Source: Vibrio maerlii (GTDB lineage: Bacteria; Pseudomonadota; Gammaproteobacteria; Enterobacterales; Vibrionaceae). Taken from it: a stretch of DNA of 64,000 nucleotides. The stretch spans positions 202,683 through 266,682 of the forward strand of contig NZ_QRHC01000006.1 of NCBI RefSeq assembly GCF_003415655.1. Direction: 5' to 3'. The notes below the pieces were generated by a model. That model was not told the DNA's origin and made no database searches. It saw only the letters and a program-made list of their open reading frames with translations. Positions 19,453 through 27,628 of this stretch are shown here, one piece after another. The stretch's first letter is position 1. Each line of letters begins with the position of its first letter. Position numbers and translations under genes: made by a program.

Positions 19453-19585
19453 ATATCGCCGGTTTTGTCTAACTTACGCAAGCCGGTTTGATATTGATAC
19501 ATTCTCGTCCGTACTGCTTCAAACTCAGAGACTGGTTTAGGCAGCTTGCACCCAGTTAAGCCTTGTTAACTGGGTGCTTTTTTTT
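19453..19585 (+). ncRNA. Candidate small RNA after btuD
   Basis: If the sigma-54-like promoter is used, transcription would begin near 19453 and stop at 19585, giving about 133 nt. The predicted RNA has an internal hairpin (GCCGGTTT / AAGCCGGT, one end G-U) near its 5' end and a very strong terminator hairpin at its 3' end. No open reading frame of note occupies it. It lacks the conserved core I know from Vibrio Qrr RNAs, so it is not an obvious Qrr. It could instead be a btuD 3' UTR. Confidence 0.45.
19548..19585 (+). terminator. Strong intrinsic terminator
   Basis: A perfect 12-bp stem (GCACCCAGTTAA / TTAACTGGGTGC) with a 6-base loop is followed by eight T. It lies 230 bases past the btuD stop, unusually far for that gene, which is why a separate transcript is suspected. 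Confidence 0.93.
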
Positions 19586-19660
19586 CTGACGTTTGGTCAT
19601 TCGCTACAGAGAGGTCACGAATGACGATTTGAGTTAGGTATATCTCGTAACTCAATAACG

Positions 19661-20236
19661 TTATGCAGTCAGAGGAACAAGGTCTGCTGGACGGTAGTAA
19701 ACAGACTTTAACACCTTACCTTTACGAACGGTTTTACCTTCTTGAACGAAGTCTTCTGCACATTTCGCAATGATGTACTCCCCCTTAGCAACAGCCATTA
19801 GCTTAATACCTTGTTTTGCATAAAAGGCTTCGGTTTCTGCGTATTCTGACTCGTTGCGACATACCTTGCTCATGTTGCTTGAATGCACTTCGTCCCAACA
19901 TGGTAGGAACTCGATACCGCGGTTTTTAGCCACGTTAAGCAGAATGTCAATCAGATAGCTGATCGCTAGGTTGTCTCCAATCTTGCTGTGGCCGAGGTGC
20001 ACTAGACGACCCATTAGTACGTAAACGCTGTCGATGATCGCATCCGCTTGCTCTGTTTTGTTGTCTGCTTCAGCTAGCTCGGTCAATTCCTCAATAGCAA
20101 GTGAGGTATGTAGTGTATCTGCTTGTTGGTCTAGAGAGGCTTCATCAGCAACAGGGAGATCAAACGTAGAACGAAACTCTGTAATGTCCTTGTACAGGTG
20201 GTCAAAAATTGGCTGCGTTAATTGGCTAAGTTGCAT
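19661..20236 (-). CDS. MazG-like NTP pyrophosphohydrolase
   Basis: A 191-residue protein with the all-alpha NTP pyrophosphatase pattern: LAIEELTELAEA (about 47-58) supplies the ExxE metal ligands and EQADAIIDSVYVLMG (about 62-76) the ExxxD-type pair. Such enzymes hydrolyse nucleoside triphosphates to monophosphate and pyrophosphate, often for house-cleaning. The C-terminal half (about 110-190) is an extension with conserved SSNMSKVCR and KVLKSVYYRPADL, as in HAM1-unrelated phage and bacterial dNTPase-like proteins. Substrate unknown. Confidence 0.75.
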   Translation of the reverse strand: MQLSQLTQPIFDHLYKDITEFRSTFDLPVADEASLDQQADTLHTSLAIEELTELAEADNKTEQADAIIDSVYVLMGRLVHLGHSKIGDNLAISYLIDILLNVAKNRGIEFLPCWDEVHSSNMSKVCRNESEYAETEAFYAKQGIKLMAVAKGEYIIAKCAEDFVQEGKTVRKGKVLKSVYYRPADLVPLTA

Positions 20237-20269
20237 AGAAAAACCTTAGAAAAAATTGAGAATGTGGGA

Positions 20270-20818
20270 TTATACAAACAGATAAGGGAAAAGTTTACGT
20301 TTTTCCTCAGAAGAAAGAGAGCAAACTCGTTCGATGTTGTTATCTGGGATCGCTTCAGGATCAGGATAGTGTTTTAACACCTTTTCCATCGACTCCTCGC
20401 GAATGAGGTGGATGGTTGGATATGGAGAACGGTTAGTCAGGTTTTCTTCATCCTCTGGCTCAGTGCCACCGAAAACATAATCAGGGTGGAAACTCGCAAC
20501 CTGATAGATGCCCTCATATTCTTCCTGTTTGAGCAATGCATCAACCCAATCCAAGAAGAAGTTGTAATCCATAAAGTCTTGCAGCATACCGGTTGCTACA
20601 ACAAGAGTAGTTTCGAGTTCTTGTGGGTCTTTGCTATCGAGTTCTTTGAGTTCCAATAAGATGAACTCAAGAAGTTCCTCTTCGCTGGTTGCGTTTGAAA
20701 CGGCGATCTTTATCTGCTTGTTCTTATTTGGCTTGTGAGCAAAAGGGCAGAGGTTGAGCCCGATGACCACATCTTCTAGCCATTCTTGAGTTGCTTGTTG
20801 AGCTTGTGATGCTGGCAT
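20270..20818 (-). CDS. DUF1415 family protein
   Basis: A 182-residue soluble protein with the DUF1415 hallmarks: WLEDVVIGLNLCPFAHKP at the N-terminus, VASFHPDYVFGG (about 105-116), and NRSPYPTIHLIREESM (about 128-143). The invariant Cys, His and Arg residues suggest an enzyme, but no function is known. AAGGAC precedes the ATG. It lies between the MazG-like gene and an MFS gene on the same strand, with gaps long enough for separate control. Confidence 0.88.
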   Translation of the reverse strand: MPASQAQQATQEWLEDVVIGLNLCPFAHKPNKNKQIKIAVSNATSEEELLEFILLELKELDSKDPQELETTLVVATGMLQDFMDYNFFLDWVDALLKQEEYEGIYQVASFHPDYVFGGTEPEDEENLTNRSPYPTIHLIREESMEKVLKHYPDPEAIPDNNIERVCSLSSEEKRKLFPYLFV

Positions 20819-20875
20819 TGTATGTCCTTAATATTATTGTCAGCAGATTCTATCAGATGAGAGACTCGGGTACAT

Positions 20876-22069
20876 CTAAGCGAGTGCTTTTGACTGAGGT
20901 TCTTTACGTTTGACAAGGGATAGAATCAGAACGCTCAGCAACACGTAAAGGGCGCATGCTCCGCCTACGACACCATTCCAAGCCCAATGTTGCCAAAGGC
21001 TAAGCAGAAGGAACCCACCTAGACTTCCCCCAATATAATAATGAACAAGATACAGTGAGGTGGCTGTTGCTTTCGCATGTGTAGCATTGGTACTTACCCA
21101 ACCATAGGCGAGAGTATGTAGGAAGAACGATCCAAAGCTGATTAACAGTAGACCAAGGGCAAGAAGATAGAGCGGTTCACCTAGGGTGCAGAGCACGCCT
21201 AAAAAGCTAATACTAGCCCCAACCAGCATGCCTGTGGTTGGACTGTATTTTTTCCATTTCCCTGTTAATGATGAACTAAATGTGCCCGCTAGATAGCAAA
21301 TAAAGATCATTGACGTCACGCTTGTCGATAAAGAGTAGGGTTCCAAAGAGAGCCGAAAGGTCATCACCGAATAGACGTTGACAAAAATGGCGAAGTTTAC
21401 GCCTCCAACTAGCATCGCAAACCATAAGCTGTAATTGGTCAAATGGCGTTTAATATTTTGAATATTGTCAAATAGTGACAATCTCTGTGTTTTGAAGTGT
21501 TGCTGTTTAGGAAGTACCTTCCAAACAAAGAGCGCGACTAGTATTGTTAGTACCGACAGTAGGTAATAGGCGGTTTGCCAGCCAAAGCTATCTGAAACAA
21601 AGCCGCCATATAAACGACCAATAATCCCTCCAAGTGAATTTGCCGCTATGTAAGCCCCTATTGCGGATCTAAAGGCGTGCGGATCGAATTCCTCAGCCAT
21701 ATAAGCGACCGCAACCCCGGCAAAAGCAGAAAGCGATAGACCGACCAATGCACGAGCGACAATCAACGCTTCAATACTCTGAGAAAAAAGAATGATGACA
21801 GTCGATAGTGGTGTCAGCAGCAACCCAGTTAGCATTACTGGTCTGCGTCCAACGCGTTCCGATAGTAACGCCCAAGGTACTAAGCTGCATGAAAGGGCGA
21901 GTGAGGTCGCGGCAAATACCCAATTAATCGTGACTTCTGAAACGTGAAAATGTTGCATGAGTTTAGGAAGCACTGGCTGAAGCAAATAGAGGTTACAAAA
22001 GACAATAAAAGACCCAAACGCAAGCGCGCAAGAAACAACAAAGTAGGCTTTGGACTTGTGAGCGATCAT
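20876..22069 (-). CDS. MFS transporter (YnfM-like)
   Basis: A 397-residue major facilitator with about 12 transmembrane helices and the loop 2-3 motif LLSERVGRRPVMLTG (about 68-82). It resembles YnfM-type exporters, and its divergent pairing with a LysR gene parallels E. coli ynfM-ynfL. The substrate is unknown; compound efflux controlled by the neighbour is likely. GAGGAAG lies before ATG. Confidence 0.85.
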   Translation of the reverse strand: MIAHKSKAYFVVSCALAFGSFIVFCNLYLLQPVLPKLMQHFHVSEVTINWVFAATSLALSCSLVPWALLSERVGRRPVMLTGLLLTPLSTVIILFSQSIEALIVARALVGLSLSAFAGVAVAYMAEEFDPHAFRSAIGAYIAANSLGGIIGRLYGGFVSDSFGWQTAYYLLSVLTILVALFVWKVLPKQQHFKTQRLSLFDNIQNIKRHLTNYSLWFAMLVGGVNFAIFVNVYSVMTFRLSLEPYSLSTSVTSMIFICYLAGTFSSSLTGKWKKYSPTTGMLVGASISFLGVLCTLGEPLYLLALGLLLISFGSFFLHTLAYGWVSTNATHAKATATSLYLVHYYIGGSLGGFLLLSLWQHWAWNGVVGGACALYVLLSVLILSLVKRKEPQSKALA

Positions 22070-22158
22070 AATTCTTCCTCATATTGGTGAGGAAGATAAC
22101 AATATACACAAGATAAATGAAATATATTGCAGTTATGGATTCTAGATCAAAAAGATAT

Positions 22159-23037
22159 ATGGATATTCGACAACTTAAACATTTCAAGGCCGTAGCTGAG
22201 TTGGGCAATTTCACTAAAGCGGCGCAAGTCCTGAATATTGCACAACCTGCCTTGAGTATTTCGATCAAGAAGTTTGAGCAACAGTTGGGGCTAAGCTTAT
22301 TTCATCGCCGTGATCGTACGGTAGCACTGACTGATGAAGGTAAAGCCTTGATGCTACATGCCGTTCGGATCCTTCAAGCGGTAGAAGATGCAACAACAGA
22401 GATGGCGGAACTGAATGGGCTAGAAAAGGGAGAGGTAAGGCTTGGGGTGCCAAGCATGATGGGTTCTTACTTTTTTCCACCTGTCTTAATGGCATTTAAA
22501 TCAAAGTACCCACAGCTCAAAATATACTTGGTTGAAGCCGGCACCCAATCGATTCGTCGAATGTTGGAGTCGGGTGAGCTTGACCTTGGTGTGATACTCA
22601 ATCGAGATGTGCCAGAAAGCCTGGTTACAGAGCCCTTAATTCGTTCTCAAATGGTGGCTGTTGTGGGTAAAGAGCACCCTCTGAGTGAGCTTGACACAAT
22701 CGATTACCAGACCTTTTTCCAACAAGAGTTGGTGATGTTTAAGCCTGAGTATTTTCACCGTGAGTTTATTGACTCCCTTTGTGAGCAGAGAAACCTATCT
22801 CCAATTTACTCATTTGAGACTAACCTCATGACGATGATTCTCAATATTGTTAAGCACGAGTATGCAATTACAGCGTTGTTAGAAATAGTGAGTGATGCCG
22901 AAGAAGGGGTAAAGGGTATCCCATTTGCAGAGCCGGTCTATTTGGATTTGGCGTTAGCAAGTAGGAAAGAGGGGTATTTGTCTAAGGCGAACCAAACCTT
23001 TATTGAGTTTGTTCGCCAGAATGTGTCGCAGCGTTAG
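22159..23037 (+). CDS. LysR-family regulator
   Basis: I take ATG 22159 because LysR proteins usually begin a few residues before the DNA-binding helix (MDIRQLKHFKAVAELGNFTK); ATGs at 22117 and 22135 are in frame and no start has a good ribosome site. The winged HTH covers about 1-60 (AAQVLNIAQPALSISIKKFEQ), and the substrate-binding domain about 88-292. It is divergent from the MFS gene 90 bases away and probably regulates it, in the manner of the ynfL-ynfM pair. The inducer is unknown. Confidence 0.88.
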   Translation: MDIRQLKHFKAVAELGNFTKAAQVLNIAQPALSISIKKFEQQLGLSLFHRRDRTVALTDEGKALMLHAVRILQAVEDATTEMAELNGLEKGEVRLGVPSMMGSYFFPPVLMAFKSKYPQLKIYLVEAGTQSIRRMLESGELDLGVILNRDVPESLVTEPLIRSQMVAVVGKEHPLSELDTIDYQTFFQQELVMFKPEYFHREFIDSLCEQRNLSPIYSFETNLMTMILNIVKHEYAITALLEIVSDAEEGVKGIPFAEPVYLDLALASRKEGYLSKANQTFIEFVRQNVSQR

Positions 23038-23039
23038 GT

Positions 23040-23061
23040 TGTACTAATTCAGACCTGAACT
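23040..23061. repeat. 22-bp direct repeat, copy 1
   Basis: The first of two exact 22-base copies (the other at 25021). Its centre TTCAGACCTGAA is an inverted repeat (TTCAG-AC-CTGAA). The two copies bracket the glutaredoxin-like, YgjP-like and rlmF genes. Confidence 0.8.
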
Positions 23062-23077
23062 GACCGTTACCCAGCCA

Positions 23078-23308
23078 TTATTTAGCTTTGTACATACGCT
23101 CAAAGTTCTTTGGATTCCAACCAATCATGATTTGATCACCAATCTTGAGTACAGGCAGAGAACGAGCACCAATGGCATCGAGTTCTTTGCGCCCACGCTG
23201 CATTTTTGCATTAGTCAGGCGGTAAGGGTAACCCTTCTCATCGAGGTAACGTTGAGCATCTTTACAGTGCGGGCATTTGTCTTTTACGTACAAAACGAGT
23301 CTGCGCAT
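23078..23308 (-). CDS. Glutaredoxin-family protein
   Basis: A 76-residue thioredoxin-fold protein. The redox motif CPHC is at about 13-16 (YVKDKCPHCKDAQRYL), and the cis-proline lies in RSLPVLKIGDQIMIG (about 50-64), as in glutaredoxin/NrdH proteins. It should be a cytoplasmic thiol-disulfide exchange protein, with GSH or another reductant. Single-gene unit, divergent from the YgjP-like gene. Confidence 0.88.
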   Translation of the reverse strand: MRRLVLYVKDKCPHCKDAQRYLDEKGYPYRLTNAKMQRGRKELDAIGARSLPVLKIGDQIMIGWNPKNFERMYKAK

Positions 23309-23418
23309 GGTCTTTATCCGATTGATGATTTAGGGCGTCGGATTGTACTGCTTTCAAGTTTCGATTTAAAGCTCTGGAGTGTGTTACACTCGCGCCTCAT
23401 TTTTCATTGAGAGCATTC

Positions 23419-23925
23419 ATGAGCAACCATCTTCGCTATATTCAAGGCTACCCAACTCACTTGGTAGAACAAGTGGAAAGGATGATTCAATCAGGTAAGT
23501 TTTCAACTTGGTTCGATAAGCGTTATCCAGATCGACATGAGATTAAGAGTGAGCAAGCTCTTTATCAATATGCGATGGATATTAAGCAGCGATATATGCG
23601 CAAGACACCACCGATTAAGAAGGTGGTTTATGATGGAAAGATCCACCTGATCAACAATGCTCTCGGTTTACATACCTTCGTCTCCAAAAATCATGGTGGC
23701 AAGCTACGCTCAGTAAATGAAATCCGTATTGCCAACGTGTTTAAAGATGCACCTGAAGCGTTATTGCGAATGCTGGTGGTTCACGAGCTTGCTCATATCA
23801 AAGAGAAAGAACACGACAAGGCCTTTTACCAGCTGTGCTGTCATATGGAGCCTGATTACCATCAACTTGAGTTTGATGCACGCTTGTACATGATTTATCT
23901 AGAGCTCAGCAAGGGGAAAGCGTAA
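23419..23925 (+). CDS. YgjP-like zinc metallopeptidase domain protein
   Basis: I chose ATG 23419; a TTG four codons upstream is in frame. The 168-residue protein has the zinc-peptidase motif HELAHIKEKEH (about 119-129) followed by the DUF45/YgjP pattern YQLCCHMEPDYHQLEFDARLY. Proteins of this type are cytoplasmic, presumed peptidases, with no known substrate. Its stop shares one base with the rlmF start, so the two are translationally coupled. Confidence 0.85.
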   Translation: MSNHLRYIQGYPTHLVEQVERMIQSGKFSTWFDKRYPDRHEIKSEQALYQYAMDIKQRYMRKTPPIKKVVYDGKIHLINNALGLHTFVSKNHGGKLRSVNEIRIANVFKDAPEALLRMLVVHELAHIKEKEHDKAFYQLCCHMEPDYHQLEFDARLYMIYLELSKGKA

Positions 23926-25004
23926 TGAAGCCCAATGGAACCGAAAAAGCTACTAGGCTTAAGCGCGAAAAGTCCCGTTCAAAGACCGAATCAAGGGCGA
24001 GCTCTAAAGGCCAATCTAATGCGGCAAAATCGGATACACCAAGTGTCCCCGTGATAAAAGTGCGTGCGAATGGTTTGCATAAAGCCAATACATTAAAGGG
24101 CAATTACAACTTTAAGCTTCTTACCAAGTTAGTTCCTGAATTGGCGAGCAAGGTGGTTGATAATCCTAAGGGTGGCAAGACCATCAGCTTTTCTGATTCA
24201 GTAGCTGTGAAGCTTTTGAATAAAGGTCTGTTAGCTCAACACTTTGACGTGACTTACTGGGATATTCCTCAGGGCTACCTATGCCCACCGATCCCTGGCC
24301 GTGCTGACTATATCCACCGAGCAGCAGAGATGCTTGAGAAAAGTATCGAGCGAAAGCCAGCCGAGCTAAACCATTTAGATATTGGTGCTGGTGCTAACTG
24401 CATCTATCCAATAGTAGGTTGCCAAGCTTATCATTGGCACTCGGTGGGAGCAGATATCGACCCTGCATCCGTGAAGAATGCAAAACACATTGTTGAGATG
24501 AATCCCAACCTGAAAGGCTCTGTTGAACTGCGTTTGCAAAAAGATAATGAGTCATTCTTTGCTGGTGTGATTAAACAAGGTGAACGTTACCACATCACTA
24601 CATGTAATCCTCCTTTTCATCAGTCAGCGCAGGAAGCGATGCAGGGCACGCAGCGTAAAGTGGCTAACTTAGCAAAAAGTCGTAATAAGCGCGGAAATCA
24701 ATCGAAGGTGAAGCCAGAAACGAAAGATTCTTTGAATTTTGGGGGGCAGAGCAATGAACTTTGGTGTGACGGTGGAGAGAGTCGATTCATTCGTCGAATG
24801 GCAGCAGAGAGCCGTCAGTTCAGCGAACAAGTGCTTTGGTTTTCGACCTTAGTGTCTAAGAAAGAGAACGTTCGCCCGCTACAGAGACAGCTGGTAAAAA
24901 TGGGTGTTGAAGAAGTTCAGATCCACGAAATGTCTCAAGGACAAAAAGTGAGTCGCTTTGTCGCTTGGACATTTCACAAGAAATCACATCACTCTAGTTG
25001 GTAG
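23925..25004 (+). CDS. rlmF: 23S rRNA (adenine-1618-N6)-methyltransferase
   Basis: RlmF adds a methyl group to N6 of A1618 in 23S rRNA, using SAM. The 359-residue protein starts with a basic tail (about 1-45, rich in Lys and Arg), then the conserved HKANTLKGNYNFKLL, the SAM-binding motif LDIGAGANCIYPIVG (about 147-161), and the catalytic NPPF motif in TTCNPPFHQS (about 223-232). It is coupled to the YgjP-like gene by a one-base overlap (TAATG). Confidence 0.96.
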   Translation: MKPNGTEKATRLKREKSRSKTESRASSKGQSNAAKSDTPSVPVIKVRANGLHKANTLKGNYNFKLLTKLVPELASKVVDNPKGGKTISFSDSVAVKLLNKGLLAQHFDVTYWDIPQGYLCPPIPGRADYIHRAAEMLEKSIERKPAELNHLDIGAGANCIYPIVGCQAYHWHSVGADIDPASVKNAKHIVEMNPNLKGSVELRLQKDNESFFAGVIKQGERYHITTCNPPFHQSAQEAMQGTQRKVANLAKSRNKRGNQSKVKPETKDSLNFGGQSNELWCDGGESRFIRRMAAESRQFSEQVLWFSTLVSKKENVRPLQRQLVKMGVEEVQIHEMSQGQKVSRFVAWTFHKKSHHSSW

Positions 25005-25020
25005 GTAAGTTAACTTGAAC

Positions 25021-25042
25021 TGTACTAATTCAGACCTGAACT
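25021..25042. repeat. 22-bp direct repeat, copy 2
   Basis: Exact second copy of the 22-base element at 23040, here just after rlmF, 17 bases past its stop. It contains the same TTCAG-AC-CTGAA inverted repeat. It could be a transposed small repeat, a regulator site or a trace of duplication. Confidence 0.8.
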
Positions 25043-25049
25043 AATACAG

Positions 25050-25784
25050 CTAATCATCTTGCTTCGTTAGTATTTGATCTAATTTATTTTGATAGCGTTG
25101 CTGCAATGCTTTATTGCCAACTTCGGCCTCTAACCGGGACAGAAGTTGCAGCGACGTTACTCTGTAACCATATTGCTGGTGGAACTTCATCAAGCGTATA
25201 CGTGCATCGCTATACGCTTTTTCATCAATTTCAATCTGAGCGATTTGCAACGTCGATAGCGCCCGATACGGGTTATAGTCGAGCGCTCGTTCGAAGTAAT
25301 GTTTTGCCTTTGTATCGTCGCCAGACTTTAATGCACACAAACCGGCATTTTCGTAACTCGAAGAGAGTAGCAAGTAATGAGGTTGCTCTATCGCTCGATT
25401 AAAGTATTCATCTGCTATTTCAAACTTACCTTGTTTGCACAAAAACGTACCGTAGTTATTGAGCACATTGCCATTTTTAGGGGCGAGCTTTAGCGCTTTC
25501 TTATAACGCAGTTCAGCCTGCTTGGGCTCGTCAACTTTTTCATAGTAATGAGCAAGGGATAGTTGCGCCCGATAGTATTTAGGCGCGTGTTTGATCGCCA
25601 GTTCCAAGTTTTCTCGTGCTTTGAGCATATTGCCGTTTTCTAAGTAACCTAAACCGAGCGAGATACGAGACTCCGCCATTTGTTTAGTGTCTTGTACCAT
25701 TTCGACCTTACCCTCAGTGACAGTGATACATCCTGTTAAGAGAGAGCTAAAAAATACAGACGTAAATGAGTGAGGTAAACGCAT
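25050..25784 (-). CDS. PilF/PilW-like TPR lipoprotein
   Basis: ATG 25784 gives a lipoprotein signal with lipobox LLTGC at about 15-19 (a GTG one codon upstream is also in frame). The mature 225 residues are stacked TPR repeats (for example ARENLELAIKHAPKYYRAQLSLAHYYEK, then KALKLAPKNGNVLNNYGTFL), the layout of PilF/PilW, the pilotin that places the type IV pilus secretin in the outer membrane. In the usual locus this gene lies by rodZ and ispG; here it does not, so it may be a paralogue or a relocated copy. It converges on rlmF. Confidence 0.78.
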   Translation of the reverse strand: MRLPHSFTSVFFSSLLTGCITVTEGKVEMVQDTKQMAESRISLGLGYLENGNMLKARENLELAIKHAPKYYRAQLSLAHYYEKVDEPKQAELRYKKALKLAPKNGNVLNNYGTFLCKQGKFEIADEYFNRAIEQPHYLLLSSSYENAGLCALKSGDDTKAKHYFERALDYNPYRALSTLQIAQIEIDEKAYSDARIRLMKFHQQYGYRVTSLQLLSRLEAEVGNKALQQRYQNKLDQILTKQDD

Positions 25785-25904
25785 CACTGGCAGGGTCCCT
25801 TTTGAAAGGTTTTGTAGAGCGGACGTATGTTAAGGCAATAGTTTTTATTTTGGTGATGAAGCGAGGGGTTTTGCGATTGGGTTGGTTATCTACTCAGATT
25901 TATA

Positions 25905-25933
25905 ATGAAAAGCCGCAGTAATTACTGCGGCTT
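25905..25933 (-). terminator. metA terminator
   Basis: A fully palindromic stem, AAGCCGCAGTAA / TTACTGCGGCTT (12 bp with no unpaired loop bases in the paper fold), followed on the minus strand by TTTTCATTAT. It ends metA transcription. Confidence 0.85.
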
Positions 25934-25975
25934 GAGTCGTAAATTCGATTGAGTGACAACTAAGTTCAATCGAGC

Positions 25976-26929
25976 TTAATCGTAGTGTGTGAAATTCTCT
26001 TCGGAGAAGTGCTCAAGGTCATAAGGCGTTTGTTGGTAAACGCAGTAGTTGAGCCAGTTAGAAAATAACAAATGCCCGTGGCTACGCCAGCTTGCAGTAG
26101 GAGGATTGTCTGGGTTGTTATTCGGGTAATAGTTGACTGGAATTGCCGGTTCCATGCCTTCACCCAAATCACGCACATATTCGTTATGAAGGGTATGAGA
26201 GTCGTACTCTGGGTGGCCAGTCACGAACACATTACGCTTGTCTTTGGTTGCAGCAAGATAAACACCGGCAACGTCAGAAGTGGCCAGAATATCCAAGTCT
26301 GTATGCTCTTCTAGGTAATCAGCAGAAAAGTCAGCATAACGTGAATGTGGCGCCAGGAAGGTATCGTCAAAGCCACGTAGTAGTGGGTTAAATTGATCTA
26401 GCGTAGTATGGTTGTACACACCAGATAGTTTTTCTTTACGTGTTTTCTTCGGCAAGTCGTAAAGCAATTTAAGCCCTGCTTGAGCTGCCCAACACACATA
26501 CAATGTTGAAGTGACATGTTCTTTTGCCCAGTTCATGATGGACTGCAGATGTTCCCAGTAAATCACGTCTTCAAATTGCACCAGACCAAGTGGTGCACCA
26601 GTGATGATCAAACCATCGAAGTTACGATCTTTCACCATTTCAAATTGACGGTAGAAGTTATCTAGGTGCTCAGTAGGGGTGTTCTTACTTGGACGGTTAT
26701 CGATACGCAGCAGTTCGATATCAACCTGAAGGGGGGTGTTTGAAAGCAGTCGTAAAAACTGAGTCTCCGTCTCAATCTTTTTCGGCATTAAGTTTAAGAT
26801 CAGTACCTTCAGTGGACGAATCATCTGAGTCGAAGCCTGAGAATCTTGCATGACGAAGATATTTTCGGTGCGAAGTACATCAGAAGCAGGTAATTGATCA
26901 GGAATCTTAATTGGCACAGCTAACTCCAT
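25976..26929 (-). CDS. metA: Homoserine O-succinyltransferase
   Basis: MetA acylates homoserine, the first committed step of methionine synthesis. The 317-residue protein has the glutamine-amidotransferase-like core with the nucleophile Cys in [13 protein letters not shown] (about 140-152), [16 protein letters not shown] (about 44-59), and the HPEYDS motif (about 234-239) with the catalytic His and Glu. Acyl-donor preference (succinyl versus acetyl) is set by few residues, so the name follows the gamma-proteobacterial norm. A MetJ box lies 12 bases upstream. Confidence 0.95.
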   Translation of the reverse strand: MELAVPIKIPDQLPASDVLRTENIFVMQDSQASTQMIRPLKVLILNLMPKKIETETQFLRLLSNTPLQVDIELLRIDNRPSKNTPTEHLDNFYRQFEMVKDRNFDGLIITGAPLGLVQFEDVIYWEHLQSIMNWAKEHVTSTLYVCWAAQAGLKLLYDLPKKTRKEKLSGVYNHTTLDQFNPLLRGFDDTFLAPHSRYADFSADYLEEHTDLDILATSDVAGVYLAATKDKRNVFVTGHPEYDSHTLHNEYVRDLGEGMEPAIPVNYYPNNNPDNPPTASWRSHGHLLFSNWLNYCVYQQTPYDLEHFSEENFTHYD

Positions 26930-26940
26930 AAGCTATTTTT

Positions 26941-26956
26941 AGACGTCTATACATCC
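26941..26956. promoter_or_regulatory. MetJ box upstream of metA
   Basis: AGACGTCT is a perfect copy of the 8-base MetJ consensus and is followed by a degenerate second box (ATACATCC). MetJ binds tandem boxes with SAM as co-repressor, so metA is probably methionine-repressed. The site lies only 12 bases before ATG, close to or within the leader. Confidence 0.8.
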
Positions 26957-27133
26957 AAGTTAACGTATTATAATTGTGATGTCGATAACTAAAATAGAGT
27001 CTGCAACCAAAACCAATCAACTCACGAGACCTAGTTGGTGAGATATTAAACATCAGGTGCATCAAGCATTGAGAGGTGTTAAGAACTCTGTTAGCGTTGC
27101 TTTATTAATTATCTAACATCAAATCAAGCGATT

Positions 27134-27556
27134 ATGGCCAAACGTTCTCCAGTAATAGAGATGACCTCATACGGGATCTATACCACATGGGATTCCAAAT
27201 CTAAAGATCTTCCCAAGATTCAAGAATTCACCACGTATGTCTACGCTGAGGTTGATGTAGAGTTTGGCTTTATCGTGAACATTAAAAAGGCCAAAGGGCA
27301 GAAGATCCGTTACTGCATCTATCATCCTGATATCACGACTGATGACGGTGAAGTACTAGAACCCTTTGATGGTGAGGAGCACATTGGTAGCAATGATTGG
27401 GATTTCTATCTTGGTGATACTATCTGGCTCCCCATTGACAATAAGCTTGGGCCTTGGCGGATGGAGATTGAGATGCAGGGAAGAGTCGTTGCTGAGAAAA
27501 CATTTCACCTTTATGCCAGAGACGAAGGTGAGTTTTGGCGTCGAAGAGGCTTCTAA
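27134..27556 (+). CDS. DUF3859 family protein
   Basis: A 140-residue soluble protein that matches the DUF3859 pattern throughout: MTSYGIYTTWDSKSKD, VEFGFIVNIKKAKGQKIRYC, NDWDFYLGDTIWLPIDN, and the C-terminal YARDEGEFWRRRGF. No function is known. It stands alone after metA, divergent from it, and shares a bidirectional terminator with the peptidase gene on the other strand. Confidence 0.85.
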   Translation: MAKRSPVIEMTSYGIYTTWDSKSKDLPKIQEFTTYVYAEVDVEFGFIVNIKKAKGQKIRYCIYHPDITTDDGEVLEPFDGEEHIGSNDWDFYLGDTIWLPIDNKLGPWRMEIEMQGRVVAEKTFHLYARDEGEFWRRRGF

Positions 27557-27571
27557 TTTCAGAGGCAATAA

Positions 27572-27597
27572 AAAACAGCCGCGATTGCGGCTGTTTT
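27572..27597. terminator. Bidirectional terminator
   Basis: An 11-bp stem (AAAACAGCCGC / GCGGCTGTTTT) with loop GATT, flanked by A-rich and T-rich runs on both sides, sits between convergent DUF3859 and PepT-like genes. Confidence 0.9.
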
Positions 27598-27628
27598 AGT
27601 TCAAGCTTTGTAAGGCTCAGCGAGCGAA

